A DNA stretch of 64,000 nucleotides, from NCBI RefSeq assembly GCF_014646275.1, contig NZ_BMND01000031.1, positions 1 through 64,000 on the forward strand. Direction: 5' to 3'. Source of the DNA: Streptomyces kronopolitis (GTDB lineage Bacteria > Actinomycetota > Actinomycetes > Streptomycetales > Streptomycetaceae). Position 1 is the first letter of the stretch. The number at the start of each line of letters is the position of its first letter. Shown here in pieces: positions 17,901 to 25,701 of the stretch. The translations under genes and the position numbers were made by a program. The notes beneath the pieces were generated by a model. That model saw only the letters and a program-made list of their open reading frames with translations. It was not told the DNA's origin and searched no databases.

Positions 17901-18953
17901 CTCAGCGGCGGTCAGCGGCCCGAGCACCATGTGCCGGTGCTGGAGGGCGTCGGCCAGTTCGGGATGGCCCAGGCACTGCTCGTAGAAGTCGGCGCGGATG
18001 CCGAGGATGACGAGGACGGGGGCCGGATCACCGGGGGCCGCGGGCGTGCACGCGGCGTGCAGCAGCGCGATGAACGTGCGCCGGCTCGCCTCGTCGGAGC
18101 AGAGCGTGAAGGCCTCCTCGAACTGATCCACGACGAGGATCGGACGGGCTCCGGAGGGCGCCGCGCGCCGCGCCCACGCCGCGGCGGCCTCCCGCACCGC
18201 CTGCGCGCGATGCGGAGCACAGGCCTCCGGCTCCGGCGCGGCGGTGGCGACGGGGGCCAGCTCCGGTATCCGGCGGGTCAGCTCCGCCAGCGGATCGGCG
18301 CCCGGCACCAGCCGCAGCACCTCCCGCGCCCGGCCGTTCCCGTCGTCCAGCGCGCCGCCGTGCACGGCGGGCAGCAGACCGGCGTTCAGCAGCGACGACT
18401 TCCCCGCCCCCGAGGCGCCCACGAGCATGACCAGGCCGCCCGACTCCCGCGCCGCGCGGAGCTGGGCGATGAGGGCGGCGGTGCTCCGCTCCCGTCCGAA
18501 GAACCACCGGGCGTCGTGCCGGCGGTACGCGGCCAGCCCCCGGTAGGGGCACACCCCGGGCACGGCCGGAGCCTCGGCCGCGACGCGCTCCTCGTCCTCC
18601 CCGGGGGCGCTCGCCCGGTCGCCGACCGCGCGCTCCCACAACAGCTGCCACTGCGCCAGGTCGTACAGTCCCGCGGACACCGGCGCCGGCCGCGCCCGCC
18701 GTGCCTGGGGGATCAGGACGTGCAGCACCGCGGCGAGGGCGGCGAACTGGGCGGGGACGTTCCTGGCCCGCCGCCAGTCGCTGATCCGCTGCACGGACAC
18801 CCGCACCGGGCGCCCTCGTTCGTCGACCCGATGCAGCCGGACGACCGCTTCGGCCACCTTCTTGAGGGGAGGGTTGCCGGCCTCCTTGTACAGCAGCGCG
18901 AGACGTTCCGCGAAGGCCGTGCGTGCCCCTGAGCCGGAACTCAAGGTCTCCAC
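14964..18953 (-). CDS. XRE-nSTAND-WD40 signalling NTPase
   Basis: 1329 residues. The N-terminus (1-80) resembles an XRE-type helix-turn-helix (VSVQRISDWRRARNVPAQFAA). An nSTAND NTPase follows, starting PYRGLAAYRRHDARWFFGRE. It has Walker A GASGAGKSSLLNAG (about 178-190), Walker B ILVVDQFEEAFTL (about 270) and a winged-helix/arm region with EITHEALLHAWPRLRDWI. A probable membrane helix (about 592-612) precedes 14 WD40 repeats (about 673-1315), enough for two seven-bladed propellers. STAND proteins are inducible sensors; relatives act in development, cell death or phage defence. No effector nuclease or protease domain is fused. Its own promoter lies in the 700-nt region upstream. Confidence 0.9.
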   Translation of the reverse strand: METLSSGSGARTAFAERLALLYKEAGNPPLKKVAEAVVRLHRVDERGRPVRVSVQRISDWRRARNVPAQFAALAAVLHVLIPQARRARPAPVSAGLYDLAQWQLLWERAVGDRASAPGEDEERVAAEAPAVPGVCPYRGLAAYRRHDARWFFGRERSTAALIAQLRAARESGGLVMLVGASGAGKSSLLNAGLLPAVHGGALDDGNGRAREVLRLVPGADPLAELTRRIPELAPVATAAPEPEACAPHRAQAVREAAAAWARRAAPSGARPILVVDQFEEAFTLCSDEASRRTFIALLHAACTPAAPGDPAPVLVILGIRADFYEQCLGHPELADALQHRHMVLGPLTAAELREAVTGPAKAVGLELEPGLAELIVREVSAGGLGGAHDAGVLPLLSHALLATWQRRKAGRLTLAGYRAAGGIQGAVAATAEQAWSGLDPTARTAARLLLLRLVRLGEDTQATRRRGTRRQLAEESADPRRTAESLEALVHARLVTLDAEAVEITHEALLHAWPRLRDWIDEDRNGNLLRQRLEEDGRAWEGAHRDASLLYRGSRLEQARTWAQSAGDTFLTRNAKEFLAASDRLRRRTVRIGRGAVAALAVLAVMAAGAAVVAWRQRDDAVFAQVLAEADRAQYTDPSLSARLDLVAHHLRPDDAGTDSRLISTVNAPLATPLLGHTGAVYLTSFSPDGRILATASYDRTVRLWDVADPARPEPLGKPLTGHTSWVSTAVFSPDGHTLASASDDGTIRLWDVRDPGHPRPVGAPLTGHGGSVYLLAFSPDGRTLAAADEDHTVHLWDLRGAHRPRPLATLTGPTDAVRSVAFSPDGRTLAAGGDDRAIRLWDMADRRHPAPVGRVLRGHGGVVHSVAFSPDGRTLASGSADDTVRLWDVAAPRRATPLGAPLTGHTGPVWSVSFSPDGTMLAAGSADSTASVWNVRNPAYPSQVGEPLAGSSGEMYTVSFSPDGHTLATGSGDNKARLWSIPASDMTGRIGAFRPDGRVLATAARDGRARLWDVRTPRRPALLGAPFAPGKGGVRSMAFSPDGRTLAVLAADHTVRLWNVADPARPSPCGPPVALRTRYAGAGALAFSPDGRTLATAHDDRTVQLWDVRAPSRMRPLGAPLAGHTGYVNSLAFSPDGRTLASGGADATVRLWRVADPRHATPLGAPLKGHLGPVNRLAYSPDGHTLASGSDDNTVRLWNVTHPSQATGLSTLKGHTEAIVSLTFSPDGHTLASGGNDDRVQLWNVALPARATPLGPSMSPDAKTGSFLSFSPTSRLLGVSSGADSVRLWSLDSDEAIHRICATTRGVLTRETWHAYLPRLAYTSLCGG

Positions 18954-19598
18954 TCCTTACTTCCCCCCGCGTCTGGACATCCGGACCGGAAAACTCACCT
19001 TACCTGGCTGACCTGCGACGATGCCGTCGGCCCGATGCCAAGATCTCCTCGGGGGGAGCCACACCTGACAGGATCACGACGCAGTAGCGCAGCAACGCGG
19101 CGTCGCCCTCACAGGCCACAGCCCGGCGCTCGGAATGACAACCCCTGGGGCAAGGTCTCGTAGCTTCCGCCGGAGTGACGCCGGTGGTCACGGACCGGGC
19201 GCAGGAGCGTGAGCCCCCCTGGCGCGCGGACCCCGCCAGGCACTGCCGCCACGACGACCACGGGTGCCGCCAGGCCCGCTCCGCGCCGGTACGGGGGGCG
19301 CGGATCGGCGCAGCCGCGCCCTTCGGTACCGGTCCCCACGAGGGGAGGGACCGGTGCCGAACGGCGCGGCACGGGGGAGCGCGTGCGGGCCCGGAGGCCG
19401 GTGGCGGTCAAGTACTTCCCGGACGGGCGGCGTTGTCCCCGCCTGCCGACTGTGGCGCGGATCACTTCGATGTCGTGCTCCGCGCGCGGGAAAAACCTCT
19501 GAACGAGCGTCAGCGGGCGGCGCTCACGGGCGCGCACTTCCCACCCCGCTCCCCGCCTTCTCCCAAGCCGTCCGCCCCACCCGGGCGGAGAACGCGTC
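18954..19598. other. 645-nt region without a recognised gene
   Basis: Holds the promoter of the nSTAND gene at its left end. Several short ORFs exist on both strands (for example 19000-19191 minus, 64 codons including stop, with about 70% GC at third positions) but none is recognisable or has a good ribosome binding site. No direct repeat of the neighbouring tRNA 3' end was seen, so there is no evidence for an integrated element. Confidence 0.4.
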
Positions 19599-19630
19599 AG
19601 GCCCGGTTTCCGTTTCCGAAAACCGGGCCT
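19599..19630 (-). terminator. tRNA-Pro terminator
   Basis: Perfect 11-bp stem AGGCCCGGTTT / AAACCGGGCCT with a 10-nt loop, 17 nt after the tRNA 3' end. Confidence 0.85.
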
Positions 19631-19647
19631 GAACTGCTACTTCTCAG

Positions 19648-19721
19648 TCGGGGTGGCGGGATTTGAACCCACGACCTCTTCGTCCCGAACGAAGCGCGCT
19701 GCCAAGCTGCGCTACACCCCG
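19648..19721 (-). tRNA. tRNA-Pro (anticodon CGG)
   Basis: 74-nt cloverleaf: acceptor CGGGGTG / CACCCCG with discriminator A, D arm GCGCAGCTTGGCAGCGC, anticodon stem CTTCG/CGAAG with loop TTCGGGA (anticodon CGG at 19685-19687, reading CCG), and T arm with GGTTCAAATC. The CCA end is not encoded. Confidence 0.97.
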
Positions 19722-19733
19722 AAGCAACGAGCT

Positions 19734-20462
19734 CTACTTTAGCGGACCGATCCCCGTAGGTGAAATCCGGTTCCCGCGGAGCCGGGGAGCGGGCCTGACC
19801 TGGTCGATCCCGATGACGATCAAGGGGAGCAGGAAGCCGGCCAGTCCGATGCCGAGCGCGAGGGCGGCGCCGGGCGACGGGGCTCCGGCGACGGCGGGGA
19901 AGGCGAGGGCGAAGGCCAGGTAGAGGAGGGGGTAGACCGACCACTGCCAGATGCAGGCCGCACGGAAGCCGCGGGGCGCCGTCAGCAGGAGCCAGTCGGC
20001 GAGGGCGGCCAAGGGCGTCGCGGCGAAGAGCAGCTGATGCGCGACGGCCTGGGGCACGGTGGGCGCGGTGGCGTGCGGCAGGGCGAAGGCCGTGGAGTCG
20101 GCCGCGGGGAAGGCGTGGTGGAGGACGGCGGGGAGAAGGAGGAAGGGCAGCAGCGCGCCGGTGAGTCGGGGGCTCACCGCGCGGCGGCCGTTCCAGGCGC
20201 GATGGGCCGCGCCGGCGAAGATCAGCGCGGCGGCGAGGTTGGCCTGCACGGGAAAGCGGGCGAGGAGCGTGGCCGGGGCGGTGGCGCCGGCGGCCGCGAG
20301 GAGCGTGCCCGTGAGAGCGGCCGCGCTGATGAGGGCACGGAAGGCGGCCGCCCGGGGGCGGCGGATCCGGGGGGCGACGGCAGCTGCCGGGGTACGGGCG
20401 GCGGCGCCGGCGGGGCCGGATGCGTGGCGCGTGGACTGCGAGGTCCGGGTGGGGTCGGACAT
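19734..20462 (-). CDS. Pr6Pr family membrane protein
   Basis: 242 residues with about six membrane helices after a 38-residue Ala/Arg-rich cytoplasmic lead. The pattern FPVQANLAAALIFAGAAHRA, LTGALLPFLLLPAVLHH, VAHQLLFAATPLAALADWLL and WQWSVYPLLYLAFALAF matches the Pr6Pr family of actinobacterial integral membrane proteins, whose function is unknown. The GGAGGA motif is unusually close to the ATG at 20462, so translation efficiency or start is uncertain. Ends 12 nt before the tRNA. Confidence 0.8.
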   Translation of the reverse strand: MSDPTRTSQSTRHASGPAGAAARTPAAAVAPRIRRPRAAAFRALISAAALTGTLLAAAGATAPATLLARFPVQANLAAALIFAGAAHRAWNGRRAVSPRLTGALLPFLLLPAVLHHAFPAADSTAFALPHATAPTVPQAVAHQLLFAATPLAALADWLLLTAPRGFRAACIWQWSVYPLLYLAFALAFPAVAGAPSPGAALALGIGLAGFLLPLIVIGIDQVRPAPRLRGNRISPTGIGPLK

Positions 20463-20770
20463 TCCTCCACGTTACGGCGATGATCAGTGGGCGGGGGAGC
20501 CCCCGTCCGGCAAAACTCCGGCGCGGGAGAGCCCGCGCCGGGCCCCGTCGCCCCCGCGGGCGGGCGCGGGCACGAGCAGGGGCATGGATTCCCGGCCCCC
20601 GGACCGCGCCGGCGCCGCGGCGGACGGCGTCAGCGCCCCGACCGCCGCAGTCCCCCGACCGTGTCAGCCCGTACGGCGGCACTGCCCGCCCGGCTCGCGT
20701 GCGCCGGCCACCGCCCGCGTCACCCTTCGCCCTGGTCGCGGCCCGATTCCGGTGTCCTGCCCGCTGGCCG
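20463..20770. other. 308-nt gap between two minus-strand genes
   Basis: Very GC-rich, no recognisable gene. It should contain the Pr6Pr promoter; I see no strong hexamers or terminator stem-loop. Confidence 0.3.
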
Positions 20771-21697
20771 TCAGCCCCGCTCCGTCAGCGTCAGCAGGGT
20801 GGCCTCCGGGGGGCAGGCGAAGCGGACCGGGGTGTAGCGGTTGGTGCCGCAGCCGGCGGAGACATGGAGGAAGGAGGTGTGGCCGCCGGCGGTGTGGGTG
20901 GACAGGCCCTTGACCCGGTCGGGGTCGATGTCGCAGTTGGTGACGAGGGCCCCGTAGAAGGGGATGCAGAGCTGGCCGCCGTGGGTGTGGCCGGCCAGGA
21001 CCAGCGGGTAGCCGTCCGCGGTGAAGGCGTCCAGGGAGCGCAGATACGGGGCGTGGACGACGGCCAGGGAGAGGTCGGCGCCCGATTCCGGGCCGCCGGC
21101 GACCTCGGCGTAGCGGTCCCGCTTGATGTGCGGGTCGTCCAGACCGGTCAGGGCGATCTCGATGCCGTCCAGCTTGAGGCGGCCGCGGGAGTTGGACAGG
21201 CCGACCCAGCCGGCCGCGTCGAACGCGTCGCGCAGGTCCTCCCACGGGTTGTGGACCGCCCCCGTGACGGGCGCGTTGCCGTTGAGGCCGTGCCGCCCCC
21301 TGACCCGCTCGACCAGATAGCGGGCGGGGTTGCGCAGCTTGGGGCCGTAGTAGTCGTTGGAGCCGAAGACATAGGCGCCGGGGAACTCCATCAGCGGGCC
21401 CAGCGCGTCCAGCGTCTCGGGGACGCCTTCGGTGTCGGAGAGGTTGTCGCCGGTGTTCACGACGAAGTCGGGGCGGAGCCCGGCGAGCGACTGCAGCCAG
21501 CGCTGCTTCTTGCGCTGTCCGCTGACCATGTGGATGTCGGAGACCTGCAGGACGCGCAACGGCCGCATGCCACGGGGCAGTACGGGCACGGTCACGCGCC
21601 GCAGGCGGAAGGAGCGGACTTCGAAGCCGGCGGCATAGGTCAGGCCGGCCGCGCCGACTGCGGTCAGGGCCAGGGGTACTCCGTATCGCGCGCGCAT
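20771..21697 (-). CDS. membrane-associated metallophosphoesterase
   Basis: 308 residues. An N-terminal signal-anchor (GVPLALTAVGAAGLTYAAG) precedes a calcineurin-like fold with motifs VLQVSDIHM (D-x-H), VVNTGDNLSD (GD), FGSNDYYG (GN[HD] variant GSND), VVHAP and LAGHTHGGQ. These bind two metals. Related to YkuE-like phosphoesterases and to mycobacterial Rv3683, which also sits next to the ponA2-type PBP. The GNHD motif reading GSND is a family variant. ATG 21697 chosen because the anchor begins there. Confidence 0.9.
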   Translation of the reverse strand: MRARYGVPLALTAVGAAGLTYAAGFEVRSFRLRRVTVPVLPRGMRPLRVLQVSDIHMVSGQRKKQRWLQSLAGLRPDFVVNTGDNLSDTEGVPETLDALGPLMEFPGAYVFGSNDYYGPKLRNPARYLVERVRGRHGLNGNAPVTGAVHNPWEDLRDAFDAAGWVGLSNSRGRLKLDGIEIALTGLDDPHIKRDRYAEVAGGPESGADLSLAVVHAPYLRSLDAFTADGYPLVLAGHTHGGQLCIPFYGALVTNCDIDPDRVKGLSTHTAGGHTSFLHVSAGCGTNRYTPVRFACPPEATLLTLTERG

Positions 21698-21830
21698 GCT
21701 TCCATCGTCGCAGAGTGGCGGGGGTGGGCGCAGCGCACGGGCGGGCGGGGGTCCGCCGGGTGGGGGTAGGGCCGTCGCCCGGCGGGAAAAGGCACGGCGG
21801 TTGTCGGTGGGTGGGGGCATACTCGACGGC

Positions 21831-22295
21831 ATGACCACGCTCAAGTCCAAGTTGCGGGACGACCTCACCGTCGCGATCAAGGCGCGCGACGAGCTGCGCT
21901 CCTCCACCCTCCGCCTCACGCTGACCGCGATCCAGAAGGAGGAGGTCGCGGGCACCGTGGCCCGTGAGCTGTCCGACGACGAGGTCGAGAAGATCATCGC
22001 GCGGGAGGCGAAGAAGCGCCGGGAGGCCGCGGACGCCTTCTCCCAGGCCGGCCGCGCCGAGCAGGCCGAGCGGGAGCGCGCCGAGGGCGAGCTGCTCGCG
22101 GACTATCTGCCCCAGCCGCTGACCGACGACGAGCTGGAGCAGCTGGTCGCGGCCGCCGTGGCGGAGGCCAAGGCCGGCGGCGCCGAGGGGCCGCGGGCGA
22201 TGGGCGCCGTCATGAAGATCGTCAACCCCCGGGTGGCCGGCCGCGCCGAGGGCGGCCGGGTGGCCGCGGTGGTGAAGAAGCTGCTGGCCGGCTGA
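21831..22295 (+). CDS. GatB/YqeY domain-containing protein
   Basis: 154-residue YqeY-like protein, homologous to the tRNA-binding C-terminal domain of GatB. It has the KSKLRDDLTVAIKARDELRSSTLR start, the charged helical middle (ELSDDEVEKIIAREAKKRREAADAF) and the end GAVMKIVNPRVAGRAEGGRV. Role in cells is unclear; a helper of tRNA-dependent amidation is often assumed. Divergent from the phosphoesterase. Confidence 0.92.
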   Translation: MTTLKSKLRDDLTVAIKARDELRSSTLRLTLTAIQKEEVAGTVARELSDDEVEKIIAREAKKRREAADAFSQAGRAEQAERERAEGELLADYLPQPLTDDELEQLVAAAVAEAKAGGAEGPRAMGAVMKIVNPRVAGRAEGGRVAAVVKKLLAG

Positions 22296-22323
22296 GCGGC
22301 CGCGGCTCTTCCGCCGGAACGCC

Positions 22324-22354
22324 GAGGGGCGCCCCCGTGGTGGGGGCGCCCCTC
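22324..22354. terminator. bidirectional terminator
   Basis: GAGGGGCGCCCCC, 5-nt loop, GGGGGCGCCCCTC: a perfect 13-bp stem between convergent yqeY and the PBP gene. Confidence 0.9.
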
Positions 22355-22428
22355 GCCGCGTTTCGTGCGGGCCGGCCGCCGGCGCGTGCCCTACGGGCCG
22401 ACCGGCCGCCCACGGGCCAACCGGCCGT

Positions 22429-24624
22429 CTACCAACCGCCGTTACCGCCACCCAGAATGTCCGGGAAGCCGGGGATGTGCAGGCCGCCACCCGGCTTCTT
22501 GCCGTGGCCGCCCCGGCCGGGCTTGTGCGGGCCGGGGCCCTTGTCGCCGTCGTCGCCCCCGCTCTTGTCCTTGACCGGATCGTCGATCGGGACGGTGGGC
22601 AGGCCGGGCGCCGGCCGGCCGTCCAGGGCGCCGGTCATCGCGTCCCGCCAGATGGGGCCGGGGGTGTCGGCGCCGTAGACCTTGTCGTGGGGCACGCCGC
22701 CGATGGTGATGTCGTACATCTTGCGCTTGTGCTGCGGGTCGCCGACCCAGACCGCACCGGCCGCGTTCGGGGTGTAGCCGACGAACCAGGCGGCGTAGCG
22801 GCTGTCGCTGGTGCCGGTCTTGCCGGCGCTGTCCCGGCCGTGGAGGCCGGCCTCCTTGCCGGTGCCGTCCTCGACCACTCCCTTGAGCAGGGTGTTGACC
22901 GTGTCCGCGGTCTTCTTGGACATCGCGCTGCGGCAGCTGGTCTGCGGGACCTTCATCGCCCGGCCGCGCGCGTCGGTGATCGACTCGATGGCGACGGGGG
23001 AGCAGTACTCACCGCCGTTGGCGAAGGCGGCGTACCCGGCGGCCATGGTCAGCGGCGACATCTCCTGCACGCCGAGGGTCATCGACGGCACCTGCTGCAG
23101 CGGCTTGCCGTCCGACCGCTCGATGCCCATCTTCTGGGCCATCTTCACCGCGGGGCAGATGCCCATGTCGCTGATCAGCTGCACGAAGTAGGTGTTGACC
23201 GACTTCGCGGTCGCCTCCTTCATGCCGTACGGGCCGACCTCTTCCTTGTTCTCGTTCTGGGTGGTGTCGGTGCCCTGCCACTCGCCGTCGCAGGTCTGCA
23301 CCGGGCTCGGATACGGCATCCGGTACGGCGAGGGGTACTCCTGCTCGGGGCTGGTCCCCTGCTCCAGCGCGGCCGCCGCGATCACCGGCTTGAAGGTCGA
23401 GCCGGGCTGGTAGCCGGCGCCCCCGCCCATGCGGTGGTCGACCGAGAGGTTGATCACGGTCTGGTTCGCACCGAAGCCGTACGGGCGCGACTGGCCCATG
23501 CCGAGGATCTTGCCGGTGCCCGGCTCGACGATGCTGGCGGCGCCGGCCACCGGGTCGTCGTCGTAGACGTGCTCGGCGAGCGAGGACTGGATCGACTTCT
23601 GGGTCTGCGGGTCGAGGGTGGTGCGGATGGTCATGCCGCCCTCGTTCCAGCGCTGCGCACGGATCTTCCGGGTCTTGCCGAAGGACTTGTCGCCGAGGAA
23701 GGTCTTGCGGATGTAGTCGCAGAAGAAGCCGGCGCCGTCGGTGGCGGTGATGCAGCCGTTCTTGGGGCGGCTGACCGCCAGCTTGATCGGCTTCTTCGCG
23801 GCCGCGTCGGCCTGCGCCTGGGTGATGTCCTTGAGGTCGGCCATCCGCTGCAGGACGGTGTTGCGCCGCCGGGTGGCCTCCTGCGGGTCGTTGACCGGGT
23901 CGTAGCGGCTGGGCGACTGGACGAGACCGGCCAGCAGCGCCGACTCCTGGAGGTTCAGATCCTTGGCGGACTTGCTGAAGTAGCGCTGGGCGGCCGCCTC
24001 GACGCCGTAGGCCTGCTGCCCGAAGAACGTGATGTTGAGGTAGTTCTGCAGGATCTTGCGCTTGCCGAGTTCCTTCTCGACCTGGATCGCGTACTTGAGC
24101 TCTTTGATCTTGCGGCCGATGGTCTGCTGGGTGGCCTGCGCGACCTTGTCCGGGTCGTCGCCCGCCTCCTCTACGAAGACGTTCTTCACGTACTGCTGGG
24201 TCAGCGTCGAGGCGCCCTGGGAGACGCCGCCCGACTGGGCGTTCTTGTTGACCGCCCGCAGGATGCCCTTCAGGTCGATGGCGCCGTGCTGGTAGAACCG
24301 CGCGTCCTCGATCGCCACGATCGCCTTCTGGATGTACGGCGACATGTCCTTGAGGCCGACGACCGTGCGGTCACGGGAGTAGACCTTGGCGATCTCACCG
24401 CCGTCGGCGTCCAGAATCCTGGTCCGCTGACTGAGGGGCGGGGTCTTGAGGTTCGCGGGGATGTCGTCGAAGCCCTCGACGGTTCCCTTGGCGGTGAGGC
24501 CGAGCGCCCCTGCCGCCGGGAGCGCGAGACCGGCGAGCACCGCTCCGGCCAGGACGCTGACACCGAGGAACTTGGCGGCCTGCTGCGTCTTGGACAGACC
24601 TCCGCCGTCGCGCTTCTTAGGCAT
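22429..24624 (-). CDS. bifunctional class A penicillin-binding protein
   Basis: 731 residues. Short cytoplasmic tail, membrane anchor (about 18-44), GT51 glycosyltransferase with catalytic Glu106 in AIEDARFYQHG and the GASTLTQQYVKN motif, and a transpeptidase with Ser409 in PGSTFKPV (SxxK), SVNTYF (SxN) and KTGTSD (KTG). The last 60 residues are Gly/Pro/Lys-rich. It polymerises and cross-links peptidoglycan outside the membrane. No PASTA domain is present. Divergent from wblA, the order also found for ponA2 and whiB4 in mycobacteria. ATG 24624 is used because it starts the basic tail MPKKRDGGG. Confidence 0.95.
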   Translation of the reverse strand: MPKKRDGGGLSKTQQAAKFLGVSVLAGAVLAGLALPAAGALGLTAKGTVEGFDDIPANLKTPPLSQRTRILDADGGEIAKVYSRDRTVVGLKDMSPYIQKAIVAIEDARFYQHGAIDLKGILRAVNKNAQSGGVSQGASTLTQQYVKNVFVEEAGDDPDKVAQATQQTIGRKIKELKYAIQVEKELGKRKILQNYLNITFFGQQAYGVEAAAQRYFSKSAKDLNLQESALLAGLVQSPSRYDPVNDPQEATRRRNTVLQRMADLKDITQAQADAAAKKPIKLAVSRPKNGCITATDGAGFFCDYIRKTFLGDKSFGKTRKIRAQRWNEGGMTIRTTLDPQTQKSIQSSLAEHVYDDDPVAGAASIVEPGTGKILGMGQSRPYGFGANQTVINLSVDHRMGGGAGYQPGSTFKPVIAAAALEQGTSPEQEYPSPYRMPYPSPVQTCDGEWQGTDTTQNENKEEVGPYGMKEATAKSVNTYFVQLISDMGICPAVKMAQKMGIERSDGKPLQQVPSMTLGVQEMSPLTMAAGYAAFANGGEYCSPVAIESITDARGRAMKVPQTSCRSAMSKKTADTVNTLLKGVVEDGTGKEAGLHGRDSAGKTGTSDSRYAAWFVGYTPNAAGAVWVGDPQHKRKMYDITIGGVPHDKVYGADTPGPIWRDAMTGALDGRPAPGLPTVPIDDPVKDKSGGDDGDKGPGPHKPGRGGHGKKPGGGLHIPGFPDILGGGNGGW

Positions 24625-25006
24625 GAGGGCACCCTACGTTCTTCATCCGCCGGACAGGGGTGCACCTGTTCGTTTAGCCTGTTCTCGGCTGCCCGGCTGA
24701 ACGGTTACGCATGAGTTCGTCAACCCCCACTCCTCGCGGACCGCGCCCCCACGTGTCCGTGTATGACGACAAAACTCCCGTGTCAGGGCGGTGAACTGTC
24801 CCGCCTTGGGCGCAAAGTGCGGTATGCCCTGCGGTCACTCCGTTGGGTGATCTGCCGCATACGCATAGTCCGTTCGGACCATTCAAGATTGGGCCCGAAG
24901 GGGGTGTTGCGCCCTGCCCGCCTTCCGTAACGTCCTCAACTGGCAACGGTGAATATGCCGCTTGCCGCCGTGGGGGAGCCTCGATTCGGGAGAGGACGGC
25001 GCCAGC
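24625..25006. promoter_or_regulatory. divergent regulatory region PBP / wblA
   Basis: 382 nt, noticeably less GC-rich than the genes. It must hold the promoters of both genes. A palindrome GTCCG-TT-CGGAC lies at 24868-24879, about 128 nt before wblA. wblA is known in Streptomyces to have a long, heavily regulated upstream region; I cannot assign individual binding sites. Confidence 0.5.
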
Positions 25007-25348
25007 ATGAGCTGGGTAACCGACTGGAGTGCACAGGCAGCCTGCCGCACTACCGATCCGGATGAACTGTTCGTTCAGGGAGCGGCGCAGAACCGCGCCA
25101 AGGCGGTGTGCACCGGATGCCCGGTGCGCACGGAGTGCCTGGCCGACGCCCTGGACAACCGGGTGGAGTTCGGCGTGTGGGGCGGGATGACCGAACGCGA
25201 GCGGAGGGCGCTGCTGCGTCGCCGCCCGACCGTGACGTCATGGCGCCGGCTGTTGGAGACAGCGCGTACGGAGTACGAGCGCAGCACGGGCATCCTGTCC
25301 GTGGACTGCGAGGACGAGATGTTCGACGAGTTCGCCGCGGTCGGGTAG
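25007..25348 (+). CDS. wblA: WhiB-family iron-sulfur regulator WblA
   Basis: 113-residue Wbl protein that holds a [4Fe-4S] cluster through Cys13, Cys35, Cys38 and Cys44, followed by the GVWGG turn (residues 56-60) and a basic region (ERRALLRRRPTVTSWRRLLE). The sequence matches what I recall of S. coelicolor WblA almost fully except the last 20 residues. WblA represses antibiotic production and is needed for sporulation. ATG 25007 has GAGAGGAC upstream. The position between the PBP and the ArsA-like pair is the conserved whiB4/wblA locus. Confidence 0.96.
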   Translation: MSWVTDWSAQAACRTTDPDELFVQGAAQNRAKAVCTGCPVRTECLADALDNRVEFGVWGGMTERERRALLRRRPTVTSWRRLLETARTEYERSTGILSVDCEDEMFDEFAAVG

Positions 25349-25701
25349 CGCGGTCGGCCAGCCCGCGGTCGGCCGGGAAACCGGAGAAGAGCCGGAAGAG
25401 CGGGAAGAGCCGCAGGAACTTGGCCGAGAACCTTCGGCTGATGGCTCGGTCCGGTCGCACCCGGTCCGGTCGAGTTCGGCCCGGTCGTGTTCGGCTCTGA
25501 TCACGCTCGGCCCGGCTCTCTGGGCGCGGTGGCAGGTGAGCAGTTGAAGGGGTGGGTGGCTGAGCCGGCGTACGTACGGCTCGGTCGTCGGTGCCGGTCG
25601 TCTCAGTCGTCGGGGTCGTTCAGCCGGCGGTGTGGTGCGGTCCTCGGCGTCGATTCGGTCTTCGTTGTTCGGTCTTCGGGTCGTTCGGCCTTCGCGGTCG
25701 T
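25349..25701. other. low-complexity convergent gap
   Basis: 353 nt between wblA and the ArsA-like genes. It contains degenerate purine repeats (GGAAGAGC, 25380-25420) and then T/C/G-rich repeats such as TCGGTCTTCG (twice near 25654-25678) and GGTCGTTCAG (twice). No gene or perfect terminator stem was found. Confidence 0.5.

Noticed and set aside
14853..18932. 1359-codon open frame on the plus strand opposite the nSTAND gene
   Set aside because: It mirrors the WD40 repeats in antisense and has no recognisable domain; it arises from codon bias.
18954..19733. Integrative element at the tRNA-Pro gene
   Set aside because: No integrase and no second copy of the tRNA 3' end is visible in the window; the neighbouring gap is simply intergenic.
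22477..24714. 745-codon plus-strand frame opposite the PBP gene
   Set aside because: Shadow of the PBP codons, no motifs; the minus-strand gene has clear catalytic motifs.
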